NCBI GenBank assembly: GCA_964505195.1
Contig: CAZDGV010000028.1
Location: forward strand, 1-22,439
DNA: 22,439 nucleotides
From: CAZDGV01 sp964505195
GTDB lineage: Bacteria > Bacteroidota > Bacteroidia > Chitinophagales > Chitinophagaceae
Reading direction: 5' to 3'
In this document: piece after piece, positions 7,346 to 15,610 of the stretch
Numbering within the stretch: position 1 is the stretch's first letter
Layout: each line of letters starts with the position of its first letter
The notes under the pieces: generated by a model
Databases searched by the model: none
Seen by the model: the letters and a program-made list of their open reading frames with translations, nothing else
Told to the model about the DNA's origin: nothing
Made by a program: the position numbers and the translations under genes

Positions 7346-8476
7346 ATGAGAATTGTTGTCAATGCCCGTCTTATGCAAGCAAACCGGCGCGATGGCATCG
7401 GAATATTTTCATATCATGTGCTTTCAACCTGGATCACCGCTTGTAAGCAAGTTGAGTTTTATGTTCTGTTAAGCAGGGAGGAAGATGCCGAACTTATACA
7501 GGGCGAGCATGTTCACCCCGTCGTGCTGCTTCCCACACCGCGACATCCAATTCTTAACTTCATTTGGCTTGAATTCAGTGTGCGGAATTTCTTAAAGCGT
7601 ATTCAGCCCGATTTGTACATTGGGTTGGATGGTATGCTGGTACAGGGTTGGAATGGAAAGCAATTATCCGTTATACACGATATTAATTTCTATCATCATC
7701 CAGATTTTGTAAAACGATCCGATCGATTGTTCTATCGCTATTTTTTTCCTCGTTATGCAAAGCAGGCCTTACGCATTGCAACGGTTTCTGAATTCAGCAA
7801 AAAGGATATTGCAAAAAGCTTTCAGGTGCATCAGGAAAAGATCGATGTGGTGTATAATGGCATTCCATTTCATCTTACACCTTTGTCTGCTGAAGAAATG
7901 AAGGCAGCACGACAATTTTATACCGAGGGGCATCCTTATTTTTATTTTGTGGGCTCACTCAGTCCGCGAAAGAATTTGGTACGCATGCTTCAGGCATTCG
8001 ATCAATTTGCATCGAATACGCAGGAGGTATTTTATCTGGTAATCAGTGGGGCCGATTTATATCGAACCAATGAAATTTATGCTGCGCATAATAAAATGCG
8101 TTTTAAAAATAGGGTAGTTTTTACCGGAGCTGTACCCGATGAAATCATGCATGCACTCATGGCTTCTTCCATTGCCTTATTGTTTGTTCCGCTTTTTGAA
8201 GGTTTTGGCATTCCTTTAATTGAGGCAATGCAATGTGAAGTTCCTGTAATTGCTTCTAATGTAAGTTCCGTTCCTGAGGTTGTTGGCGATGCTGCTTTGC
8301 TTGTTGATCCCTATAACGTTGAAGCGATCGCAGAAGCCATGCAAGCCATTGCAACCCAACCTAGTATTCGTTCGGAATTAATTGAGAAAGGAAATATTCG
8401 AAAAATGCATTTTTCCTGGGAGAAAACGGCAGATCTGCTATGGAAATCGGTAGAAAAAGTTCTTAGCGCTCCATAA
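7346..8476 (+). CDS. GT4 family glycosyltransferase
   Basis: 376 residues with the two Rossmann-like halves of a GT-B retaining glycosyltransferase. The N-terminal half contains MRIVVNARLM, GIGIFSYHVL (17-26) with the Gly-rich acceptor-side loop, and SVIHDINFYHHP (108-119). A VVYNGI hinge (168-173) leads to the C-terminal half: FVGSLSPRKNLVRML (201-215, donor-phosphate Arg/Lys) and VPLFEGFGIPLIEAMQCEVPVIAS (281-304), where E285 and E293 form the E-x7-E motif. It resembles the mannosyl/glucosyl transferases of O-antigen clusters. The actual sugar is unknown. It is the last gene of the + strand run and overlaps the convergent GT4 gene by 14 bases. Confidence 0.92.
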   Translation: MRIVVNARLMQANRRDGIGIFSYHVLSTWITACKQVEFYVLLSREEDAELIQGEHVHPVVLLPTPRHPILNFIWLEFSVRNFLKRIQPDLYIGLDGMLVQGWNGKQLSVIHDINFYHHPDFVKRSDRLFYRYFFPRYAKQALRIATVSEFSKKDIAKSFQVHQEKIDVVYNGIPFHLTPLSAEEMKAARQFYTEGHPYFYFVGSLSPRKNLVRMLQAFDQFASNTQEVFYLVISGADLYRTNEIYAAHNKMRFKNRVVFTGAVPDEIMHALMASSIALLFVPLFEGFGIPLIEAMQCEVPVIASNVSSVPEVVGDAALLVDPYNVEAIAEAMQAIATQPSIRSELIEKGNIRKMHFSWEKTADLLWKSVEKVLSAP

Positions 8477-9566
8477 GCCGATCTATAATCTTACCCCAAT
8501 AGTAGTATTCATAAAAACTGGAAGGCGTTTGCGGATGCGCTTTAAGTTGTGTAATCACCTCTTCTGCAAATTCTTTCCAGTCGTCATCATTTGCAATACT
8601 GATTTTATCTCCACATAACTGTGTGTCTATGCCAATTGCGCCGGAACGCGTTGAAACAACACTGGTATTGAGTCCAATGGCTTCGATCACTTTTGTTTTT
8701 ACCCCACCGCCTGTAATCACCGGATTCAGCAGAAGGTCGGCAGCGGCGGTATATGCATCAATGTCATCTACAAAACCTGCATAATGGATATGTTCCTTGT
8801 TAAAGTCTTTAAGCTCATTAAAAGATGCAGGCAGCCGCTTTCCTGCAATCAGTATTTCGTAGGTTAAGCCACTTTGCTGTAAAAGGGGATTCACCTTTTC
8901 TATGATTTTTTGCAGCGCCTGCGTATTGGGAGCATAGTCGAGCAAGCCATTAAAAAATAGCAAATGCTTATCAGGGTTTAATCCATGCCTAATGCAGATT
9001 TGTTTTTTTAAGTCAGACTTGTTTTGTGGAACCTGCTGTTGTAAAATTCCATAAGGAACGATAATGCATTTTTCTGCTGGCACATTGAGTTCCTGAATAA
9101 ACTGTTCTCGGTCTTCTTTGGAAATACAGCACACAATATCTGCGCTGCGAAATGCCATGCGTTCGTATATTTTGAGCAGGGGCCACCAAATTTTACCAAG
9201 ACTTTTAAAGCGTGCAAATTCAACATTATGGGTATGATAAATCAGTTGCACGCCCGTGGTTAATTTCAGTAAAAGACCTAGCCAACCGAGATAGGGGTGC
9301 TCGATAATTACCGTATCAATATCATTTTTTTCGATATGCTTTTTTGTACGGAAGTATAGGGTAAGGTCGAGATAACGCAACTTGCTGTTTGCCAGCAGCG
9401 GTAGAAAGCGATAGGATTCGTTTCCTGTCGGCTCATTATCGCGAGTACCCGCTACATACAACTTGCATTTACTTCCGAGAAACTGATTAAAATGTGCAAT
9501 CAGTTTTTGTCCGCCTGAAAAATAGGGCAGAAAAGGGTAGGGTACGATATTCAGTACCTTTTGCAT
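8463..9566 (-). CDS. GT4 family glycosyltransferase (downstream partner of YfhO)
   Basis: 367 residues with a GT-B fold. PYFSGGQKLIAHFN (14-27) is the N-terminal Gly-Gly loop, VIIEHPYLGWLGLLLK (86-101) and YHTHNVEFARFKSLGK (110-125) follow, and LLFFNGLLDYAPN (202-214) opens the donor domain. NPVITGGGVKTKVIEA (281-296) is the nucleotide-sugar site. In this subfamily the first Glu of E-x7-E is replaced by the TGGG loop, while the second (E295) is kept. The ATG lies directly against the stop codon of the YfhO-like gene (zero spacing), so the two are almost certainly cotranscribed. It is clearly different from the facing GT4 enzyme at 7346-8476, which argues against a simple inverted duplication. 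Substrate unknown. Confidence 0.9.
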   Translation of the reverse strand: MQKVLNIVPYPFLPYFSGGQKLIAHFNQFLGSKCKLYVAGTRDNEPTGNESYRFLPLLANSKLRYLDLTLYFRTKKHIEKNDIDTVIIEHPYLGWLGLLLKLTTGVQLIYHTHNVEFARFKSLGKIWWPLLKIYERMAFRSADIVCCISKEDREQFIQELNVPAEKCIIVPYGILQQQVPQNKSDLKKQICIRHGLNPDKHLLFFNGLLDYAPNTQALQKIIEKVNPLLQQSGLTYEILIAGKRLPASFNELKDFNKEHIHYAGFVDDIDAYTAAADLLLNPVITGGGVKTKVIEAIGLNTSVVSTRSGAIGIDTQLCGDKISIANDDDWKEFAEEVITQLKAHPQTPSSFYEYYYWGKIIDRLMER

Positions 9567-12148
9567 TTATGCCAGCTTGCTTTTGCGCCATTCCATCCAG
9601 AAAGCTGCCAGTACAATGATATAGGCCAAAATGCTGCTGATCATCACGAGCAAGTTTCCGATTTTGATCACTTCAGGCTCAAAACGAAATTCTATTTGAT
9701 GTTTTCCTGCAGGAATCGATAATCCGCGNNNNNNNNNNNNNNNNNNNNNNNNNNNNNNNNNNNNNNNNNNNNNNNNNNNNNNNNNNNNNNNNNNNNNNNN
9801 NNNNNNNNNNNNNNNNNNNNNNNNNNNNTTTCTGCTTTCTTGCCATCAATGTAGGCATTCCATCCGCGCGGATAATATACTTCGCTGAACACAGCAAATT
9901 GCGGACTGCCCGCATTGAATTCGTATGAGATCAAATCGTTTTTGTTTTCAATAAATCGGATACTGGCATTGCTATCTGCAACCGGCTGTCCACTCAACTT
10001 AGTACTGAATTTCTGCTGCACTACGGCGGTATCGCGAAGATTGGTATTATCTAGCGCGCTCATTTCTGCTTTGGCATCGGGTACCAATTTGATGCCTTTT
10101 GTAAGCCAAACCGGACCAAATGCTTCCGGATTAAACTGCGCAACAGGTGCTCCTGTTTGCGGGTTCGATAAAATGAAATATTTCGTGTTCAGCATATTCA
10201 ATACCTGCATATTGTTTTTGCTGATCTGGTACTCAATCAAATCCTGATAAATCTGAAGTTTGGCAGGGTGGTAGCCTCCAACTGAATTATGATGATAGGA
10301 TGTTACCGATTCATTGAAGGGGTCCGTAGTAGTATTGAACACACGGAAATAACCTTTATCCTGTTTGATCATTTTGTCGGCCGCTGATTCGGTGAATGCT
10401 TGTTCAAACTCACCTTCTTCCACAAAGCTATTTTCATTTAAATATCTGCGATCAATTTTCAGAAGGTCGAAGGATGTAAGTGCCAGTAAGATGCATGCTG
10501 CCAGAATTGGATTGAACTTCTTGTCTTTTGCAAACCACAACACCCCCAATACAAGCGCCATCAATACGATTGATCTGGTAAGGTCGCTCCCAAAAAGCGA
10601 TTTTCTGTCTTGCTTGATGGCGCTCGTAAATCCTTTGCCAAAAGTTTCCGCCTGTTCCATCATTTGCGGATTGGGCTGCTGTCCCTGGCTCATCTGCTGC
10701 AGCATGGCGTTGCGCATGCTTTCACGAATATTGGTATCGTTGGGAGAGTTGTAATCAAAGCTGAAATAAAGCGATATAAGTAGCAAAGTAATTACTCCTG
10801 TGCTGATGGCAGTGTTCTTCCATGCTTTTTGCACTTTTTCTTTTTCTGCTGCTCCAAAAAGCAGTTGGTTTAAACCCATCACCGCAAGCAATACAAAACT
10901 TAACTGCGGTATAACCAATGCCATCGAAGGAGCTCTGAATTTTTTATACAGCGGCATGTAATCGAACAGGAAATAATTGATCGACTCTACATTTTTACCC
11001 CATGCCAGTAGTATGCCGAATAAGCCTGCCCCAAGTAAGCTCCATTTTAGCCAGCCTTTTTCCAAAAACAATGCAAAAACAAAAAGCACCATCAGCGCTG
11101 CACCAAAATACACTGGTCCGCTAGTAGGCTGCTGTTCACCCCAATAGGAAATGCCATTTGCATTTTGCAGCGCTTGATCCTCAGGATATCCAATCTCCAT
11201 CAGTTTATCCGCAAATGCAGAACTGCTGTATTCATTGCCGCCATTGCTTCCGCCGTATAAGCCGGGCACAAACATGGTTAGCGTTTCTGTTATGCCTACA
11301 CTGTATTTAAAGGCATAGTCTTTATCAAGACCGCCCGCCGTAACATTGGCATCTTTACTTTCTTTTAATTCACTAGCCCCGCCGCGCATACTTTCTTTAG
11401 CATAGTCCCAGTTGGCAAGTGTTACAACTGCATTGCTGCCGAGTGCAATGAATCCCATCATTGTTGCCAGGGCAATGCTTTTTAAGCTGTCAGCGATTTC
11501 TTTCTTATGTAAGCGATCAATAATGAATCCAATCGTAATCGCACCCATCAATAATAGCGTATAATATACTATTTGAATATGCATGGTGCCCAGCTGTAGT
11601 GAAAATCCACTCACCAGCGCAGCGCTGCCTAGCCAGTATCTTTTTTTGAACAACAATAGTAGGCCGGCTATCGCGATCGGTGCATAACCCATTGCAAGCA
11701 TTTTGGTGTCATGTCCCGCTCCAATGATGATGGGGTTGTAAGTTGAATATGCGTAGGAAATTGCACCAATGATGGCCACCCAAGGATTGATTCCCATTAC
11801 CAATGCAAGCAGATAAAATGCAATGCAGGCAAGAAAGAAAAAGTTAACCGGCTTCGGCAATCCTAGGGTTAATATTTTACCTACATATAAAAAACTGATT
11901 CCATGATCGTTTTCCAGTGCTACCTGATAGCCCGGCATGCCACTGAACAAACTGTTCGTCCATAAGGGCATTTTGCCTGTTTGTTCCTTAACACTGATCG
12001 ACTGCTGTGCCATACCTTTCCAGCCAATATTGTCATGTGCATTTAGCACTTTGTCTTGCGAAGCTGGCAAGCAATACAACAAGGATACGATCAGAAATAT
12101 TCCAACGGCAATCGCGTGGGGGATGAGTTTTTTGGCATCAAATTGCAT
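9567..12148 (-). CDS. YfhO family polytopic membrane protein, interrupted by the assembly gap
   Basis: A large membrane protein of the YfhO family, related to GT-C enzymes. In Bacillus, YfhO glycosylates lipoteichoic acid; in Bacteroidota the role is undefined. From the ATG at 12148 it reads AHDNIGWKGM and TNSLFSGMPGYQVA (soluble loop with the GT-C-like Asp after membrane helix 1), then about a dozen hydrophobic helices, an EEGEFEQAF linker, and a soluble region with GYHPAKLQIYQDL and VFSEVYYPRGWNAYIDGKKA before the gap. After the gap the minus strand continues RGLSIPAGKHQIEFRFEP, one more membrane helix and WRKSKLA with a TAA at 9567-9569. Both sides are unmistakably one gene, but 100 N breaks the frame. 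Not counting the N there are 2482 bases, so the true gap must be 2 modulo 3. The gene is probably intact in the organism. Confidence 0.9.
9729..9828. other. Assembly gap of 100 N inside the YfhO-like gene
   Basis: Exactly 100 N, the conventional placeholder for a gap of unknown size. Flanking codons show that only a short piece of the YfhO C-terminal domain is missing, so the real gap is probably much shorter than 100 bases. Confidence 0.97.
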
Positions 12149-12172
12149 AATGCTGTTTTTTCAGATTCAATC

Positions 12173-12196
12173 AGGCAAAATAATGGTATTTTGCCT
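12173..12196. repeat. Perfect 10-bp inverted repeat with 4-base loop upstream of YfhO
   Basis: AGGCAAAATA (12173-12182), ATGG, TATTTTGCCT (12187-12196): all ten base pairs match. It lies 24 bases upstream of the YfhO ATG and 77 bases upstream of the divergent small membrane protein gene. Each arm contains TATTTTG, one base short of the -7 element TAnnTTTG, on opposite strands. It could be an operator, a divergent promoter core, or a leader hairpin. There is no U-run suited to termination on either side beyond the arm itself. Confidence 0.6.
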
Positions 12197-12273
12197 ATTC
12201 CTAATAATTTTAAACACCGGGATGCACACAAATGTCTTAATGGTGTGGCAAAGGTCGGTTTGATTCGTACAAT

Positions 12274-12549
12274 ATGAAGCTTTTTCAGCAATTCAACAGA
12301 TTAGCACTGGTGTTTAACCTTATGTTCATTGCCTGCATGGGACTTCGGTTTATGTGGGTAGACGCGCAAGGAGCGTGGGTAAGTATTTTAATTGTAGGCG
12401 GATGGCTGATTTCCTTTCCTTGTAACCTGCTCCTTGCTGCATGGATCATTTTACAATTGCTTCGAAAGCAATCAAATCCTCTCCAAATTGTCGCCATCCT
12501 GAACTTGCTGGTATTGCTTTTTCAAATGCTCTATTTTATCATATTATGA
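12274..12549 (+). CDS. Small integral membrane protein of unknown function, coupled to the queuosine-precursor transporter gene
   Basis: 91 residues, not recognised. After MKLFQQFNRL come three strongly hydrophobic segments: about 11-28 (LALVFNLMFIACMGLRFM), 35-63 (VSILIVGGWLISFPCNLLLAAWIILQLL) and 70-91 (LQIVAILNLLVLLFQMLYFIIL). The connecting loops are short, with KQSNP between the last two. There is no catalytic motif. The stop codon TGA overlaps the ATG of the next gene (ATGA at 12546-12549), so the two are probably translationally coupled. It could be a subunit or chaperone of the transporter, or an unrelated passenger. The predicted topology and intact coupling support a real gene. Confidence 0.75.
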   Translation: MKLFQQFNRLALVFNLMFIACMGLRFMWVDAQGAWVSILIVGGWLISFPCNLLLAAWIILQLLRKQSNPLQIVAILNLLVLLFQMLYFIIL

Positions 12550-13346
12550 TTCATCAAATCATCAAAGACAAACCCACCAGACTCTTTTTGTTGTTAGGAG
12601 GTTTTTTTATCGCCAACGCGTTGATTGCGGAAATCATCGGCGTAAAAATCTTTTCGCTGGAATCTACTTTGGGCTTCGAACCGCTTCGCCTGCGCGTTTT
12701 TGGTGAAGAGCTGAGCGTGAACCTTACCGCCGGTGTATTACTTTGGCCGGTGGTATTTGTGATGACGGATATCATCAATGAGTATTTCGGACAAAAAGGG
12801 GTGCGTTTTCTTTCCTTTCTCACGGCAGGAATCATTGCTTTTGCTTTTTTAATCTTCTATGGCGCAATGCAGTTGGTGCCTGCTGAGTTTTTCGTTACAA
12901 GCCGTCAAAGTAGTGGCGTACCTGATATGGAGAAAGCCTATGAGAGTGTGTTAGGACAGGGGGGTAAAATCATTATTGGTTCGCTGGTGGCGTTTATACT
13001 CGGACAGCTCGTAGATGTTTTCGTTTTTCATCGCATTAAAAAATATACGGGCGAGCGATTTATTTGGTTACGCGCTACGGGCTCTACGCTCATCTCACAG
13101 TTTATAGATAGCTATGTAGTGCTTTTCATTGCGTTTTATGTGGGCAGCAGGGTAGGGAATACGCCCGGTGATTTTGAATGGCCATTCAGTCTGTTCCTTG
13201 CGGTAGGCACCGTAAACTATATTTATAAATTTTTTGTGGCACTCGTCATGACCCCTGTTATTTATTTGGTGCACGGTGTGATTGAACGATATTTAGGTCA
13301 TGGCCTCGCGGCCGATATGAAAAAAGCGGCCATGTCGGATGAGTGA
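12546..13346 (+). CDS. Queuosine precursor transporter (YhhQ/QPT, DUF165 family)
   Basis: 266 residues from the ATG at 12546. A frame extended upstream to 12441 lies inside the preceding gene and is not needed. Family landmarks are FFIANALIAEIIGVKIFSL (20-38), FVMTDIINEYFGQKGVRFLS (70-89), the IIIGSLVAFILGQLVDVFVF helix followed by HRIKKYTGERF, and WLRATGSTLISQFIDSYVVL. About six membrane helices are expected. YhhQ in E. coli takes up preQ0/preQ1 for queuosine modification of tRNAs with GUN anticodons; this role is transferred by homology. The gene is translationally coupled to the small membrane protein before it and convergent with the NUDIX gene, 42 bases away. No queuosine synthesis genes or preQ1 riboswitch were seen nearby. 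Confidence 0.9.
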   Translation: MIHQIIKDKPTRLFLLLGGFFIANALIAEIIGVKIFSLESTLGFEPLRLRVFGEELSVNLTAGVLLWPVVFVMTDIINEYFGQKGVRFLSFLTAGIIAFAFLIFYGAMQLVPAEFFVTSRQSSGVPDMEKAYESVLGQGGKIIIGSLVAFILGQLVDVFVFHRIKKYTGERFIWLRATGSTLISQFIDSYVVLFIAFYVGSRVGNTPGDFEWPFSLFLAVGTVNYIYKFFVALVMTPVIYLVHGVIERYLGHGLAADMKKAAMSDE

Positions 13347-13388
13347 TTTAATGCTCCCCTATTACGGTTTATAAGCAAAGGGTTGCGA

Positions 13389-13841
13389 TCACCACTTCTC
13401 TTTTATGATGCCCGCTACTACTTTATCGATGGGAAGCGAAACCGTTTCAGCATTGAAATCTTCCCATGCAATTAATCGAAATACTTCAGCTTCTCCTTTT
13501 GGGTCGCTGATCTGTTCGGGTTGAAAATCGAAGGGAGTGGTTTTAAAGTCTACTTGCAGCGGTGCTTTTGGATGCACCTGGTAGTAGATTGATAAAATCT
13601 GATATGCAGGATTAAAAGCACTTTGTTGATAAAAATCGGTGGTATAGATATGATCTCCCACTTCAATTTCCAGCTGCAGCTCTTCCATAAATTCGCGCTG
13701 CAAGCAATCGCGCGTGCCTTCACCTAATTCCAGTCCGCCGCCCGGAAACTTTGTGTAGTAGCCGCCTCTGATGAATTCATCGCTTACCAGTACCTGTTTA
13801 AGATTAGTAATGAGAATACCGTATACCCGAATGCTGAACAT
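13389..13841 (-). CDS. NUDIX hydrolase
   Basis: 150 residues containing a complete NUDIX box at 35-57: G35-x5-E41-x7-R49-E50-F51-x-E53-E54-L55, the metal-binding helix that cleaves nucleoside diphosphate-linked substrates. KFPGGGLELGEG before it is the usual lead-in. The usual glycine after the EE pair is replaced by Gln (EELQLEI), a tolerated change. The particular substrate (oxidised nucleotide, nucleotide-sugar or other) cannot be read from the box. It starts 1 base after the corA stop and is likely cotranscribed with it. Its 3' end faces the queuosine-precursor transporter gene. Confidence 0.9.
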   Translation of the reverse strand: MFSIRVYGILITNLKQVLVSDEFIRGGYYTKFPGGGLELGEGTRDCLQREFMEELQLEIEVGDHIYTTDFYQQSAFNPAYQILSIYYQVHPKAPLQVDFKTTPFDFQPEQISDPKGEAEVFRLIAWEDFNAETVSLPIDKVVAGIIKEKW

Positions 13842-13842
13842 G

Positions 13843-14781
13843 TCAGAATAATTTCTTGCGCATGAAATAAAAGCCGATCATCAACGAAAGCATAAGCGAT
13901 ACGAGAATGGGGGCATAGAACGCGAACTTTGAATATTGGTAGGGTATAGGCACATTCATGCCGTAGATGCTTGCTACCAACGTAGGTAATTGCAGCATAA
14001 TAGTTATAGAAGTAAGGCGCTTCATTACCTGGTTCTGGTTATTGCTGATGATGCTCGCAAAGGCATCCAGGGTAGAGCTAAGAATATTGGTATAAATATT
14101 TGCCATTTCTAACGCCTGCGATGTATCTACAATCAGATCTTGCAGAAATTCATCTTCTTCTTCGGTAAGCCCCAGAAAATTGGTACGCTGCAATTTCATC
14201 AGCAGCATTTCATTGCTGCGCAAAGCTGTTACGAGATATACCAAGCTTTTCTGGATGCGCATCAAATCGAGCAGCTCTTCGTTTCGGTTGGCATCGTATA
14301 GTTTCTGTTCCAGGGTATTGCGGCGGTGATTGATCTCTTTCAGGTGCTCCATATAGGTTTGGATCACTTTTTCGAAGATCTTAAGCACCATCATGTTTTT
14401 CTTATCGGGATGCCGATTCTGGAATGTATTCAGGAATTTTTTAATGGCGCCATTATCGAATGAATTAACGGTTACAATTTGATTATGTGTAAGGATAATA
14501 CAGATCGGAATGGTGATATAAAAAGCATCGCTGTCGTTAAAGGAATTGTTTTCCGTGGGAGTTTTAATTACGATGAGCTTAACGTTGTCGTCCAGCTCAA
14601 AGCGTGAACGCTCGTCGATATCAAGGGAGTCGGCAAGAAATTCAACGGGTATTTCTAGTTTCTCCGACAGATCGGTAAACTCCTCCTGTTTCAGAGGGGG
14701 CGAAACATTTACCCAGCTGCCGTTTTCCGGCGTATCGATAGCGAGGGTTTGACCGTTGATGTTCTTGAAAAATTGAATCAT
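13843..14781 (-). CDS. corA: CorA family divalent metal ion transporter
   Basis: 312 residues, the usual CorA length. A large cytosolic N-terminal domain (about 1-250) with long helices (EKVIQTYMEHLKEINHRRNT, LVTALRSNEMLLMKLQ) ends in two C-terminal membrane helices: ITIMLQLPTLVASIYGMN and FAFYAPILVSLMLSLMIGFYFM. The GMN selectivity signature is Y273-G274-M275-N276, followed by a basic C-terminus (MRKKLF). CorA forms a homopentameric Mg2+ (sometimes Co2+ or Ni2+) channel; some family members export Zn2+, so the preferred ion is uncertain. A TAACTTTG element ends 7 bases before the ATG, implying a very short or absent mRNA leader. The NUDIX gene follows after 1 base. Confidence 0.93.
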   Translation of the reverse strand: MIQFFKNINGQTLAIDTPENGSWVNVSPPLKQEEFTDLSEKLEIPVEFLADSLDIDERSRFELDDNVKLIVIKTPTENNSFNDSDAFYITIPICIILTHNQIVTVNSFDNGAIKKFLNTFQNRHPDKKNMMVLKIFEKVIQTYMEHLKEINHRRNTLEQKLYDANRNEELLDLMRIQKSLVYLVTALRSNEMLLMKLQRTNFLGLTEEEDEFLQDLIVDTSQALEMANIYTNILSSTLDAFASIISNNQNQVMKRLTSITIMLQLPTLVASIYGMNVPIPYQYSKFAFYAPILVSLMLSLMIGFYFMRKKLF

Positions 14782-14788
14782 GGCTACG

Positions 14789-14796
14789 CAAAGTTA
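14789..14796 (-). promoter_or_regulatory. Probable -7 element of the corA promoter
   Basis: The minus strand reads TAACTTTG, matching TAnnTTTG exactly. It ends only 7 bases before the corA ATG, so transcription would begin at or next to the start codon. No clear -33 TTTG was found. Confidence 0.4.
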
Positions 14797-14830
14797 AATC
14801 TATGCGGCCATATTGCTCTGAATCGAATTA

Positions 14831-15610
14831 TTAGCGCGACAGGTTGATTTCTCCCTTAAATACAAAGGTAGCCGGGCCCGATAGCCAGATATTGCTGAAC
14901 TGATCTGCGCTTGTTTTTTCAAATCGTACGCGCAAACTGCCTCCAGGTGTTTCAACAGGAATATCATAGCTGCCAATTGCATCTGCACTAGCCAGTGCTG
15001 CTGCAGTAACACCCGTTCCGCAGGAAAGCGTTTCATCTTCCACGCCGCGTTCGTAAGTCCGCACCTGTAAATGATCTTGTGTTTTCACTGCAAAATTTAC
15101 ATTAATGCCTTCTGCGGCATAAGCATCGCTGTATCGGATTTTTCTTCCTTCCTGCACGACATGCATATGATCGATTTCTTTTTCAAACTGAACATAATGC
15201 GGTGAGCCGGTATTGAGCACACAATGTTGGCCATCCCGTATAATTTGATTTACATCCTGCATCTTCAGCGATACGTATTGAAAGGAGGGGATGATTGCTT
15301 CGTGCGGACCATCCACGGCCAAAAAATGTGTTTTACTTTCAATGATGCCCAATGAAGCAGCGAATGCTACCATGCAGCGTGCACCATTGCCGCACATGCT
15401 GCTGGGTTTTCCGTCGGCATTATAATACACCATCTCAAAATCATAGCCCTGCTTTTCTTGTAGCAACATGAGTCCGTCTGCTCCAATACCCATGCGGCGA
15501 TTGCATAAAAAAGCAATTTCCTGTGATGTTAAGTCCATCTGCTGGCTACGATTATCGAGGATAACAAAATCATTACCCGTACCCTGATATTTGAAAAACG
15601 AAAGCATCAT
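14831..15610 (-). CDS. dapF: Diaminopimelate epimerase
   Basis: 259 residues, near the usual 270-280. DapF converts LL- to meso-diaminopimelate for lysine and peptidoglycan synthesis. Landmarks are the N-terminal KYQGTGNDFVILDN (7-20), NADGKPSSMCGNGARCM (64-80) with catalytic C73, and ETLSCGTGVTAAAL (193-206) with the second catalytic C197. Both cysteines of the two-base mechanism are therefore present. The ATG at 15610 overlaps the stop of the nucleoside phosphorylase gene upstream (ATGA overlap), and a second ATG follows directly, so the exact start is uncertain by one codon. Cotranscription with the phosphorylase is likely. corA begins 49 bases downstream behind its own promoter element. 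Confidence 0.96.
   Translation of the reverse strand: MMLSFFKYQGTGNDFVILDNRSQQMDLTSQEIAFLCNRRMGIGADGLMLLQEKQGYDFEMVYYNADGKPSSMCGNGARCMVAFAASLGIIESKTHFLAVDGPHEAIIPSFQYVSLKMQDVNQIIRDGQHCVLNTGSPHYVQFEKEIDHMHVVQEGRKIRYSDAYAAEGINVNFAVKTQDHLQVRTYERGVEDETLSCGTGVTAAALASADAIGSYDIPVETPGGSLRVRFEKTSADQFSNIWLSGPATFVFKGEINLSR

Noticed and set aside
7346..9566. The two facing GT4 genes as an inverted duplication
   Set aside because: Their proteins share only fold-level motifs. One keeps E-x7-E and the other has a TGGG loop in place of the first Glu.
9679..9915. A frame spanning the N gap in another register
   Set aside because: Continuity depends on undetermined bases. The true YfhO frame is clear on both sides.
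12441..12545. A 35-codon N-terminal extension of the queuosine-precursor transporter
   Set aside because: It lies inside the small membrane protein gene in another frame. The ATG at 12546 gives the family's normal N-terminus.
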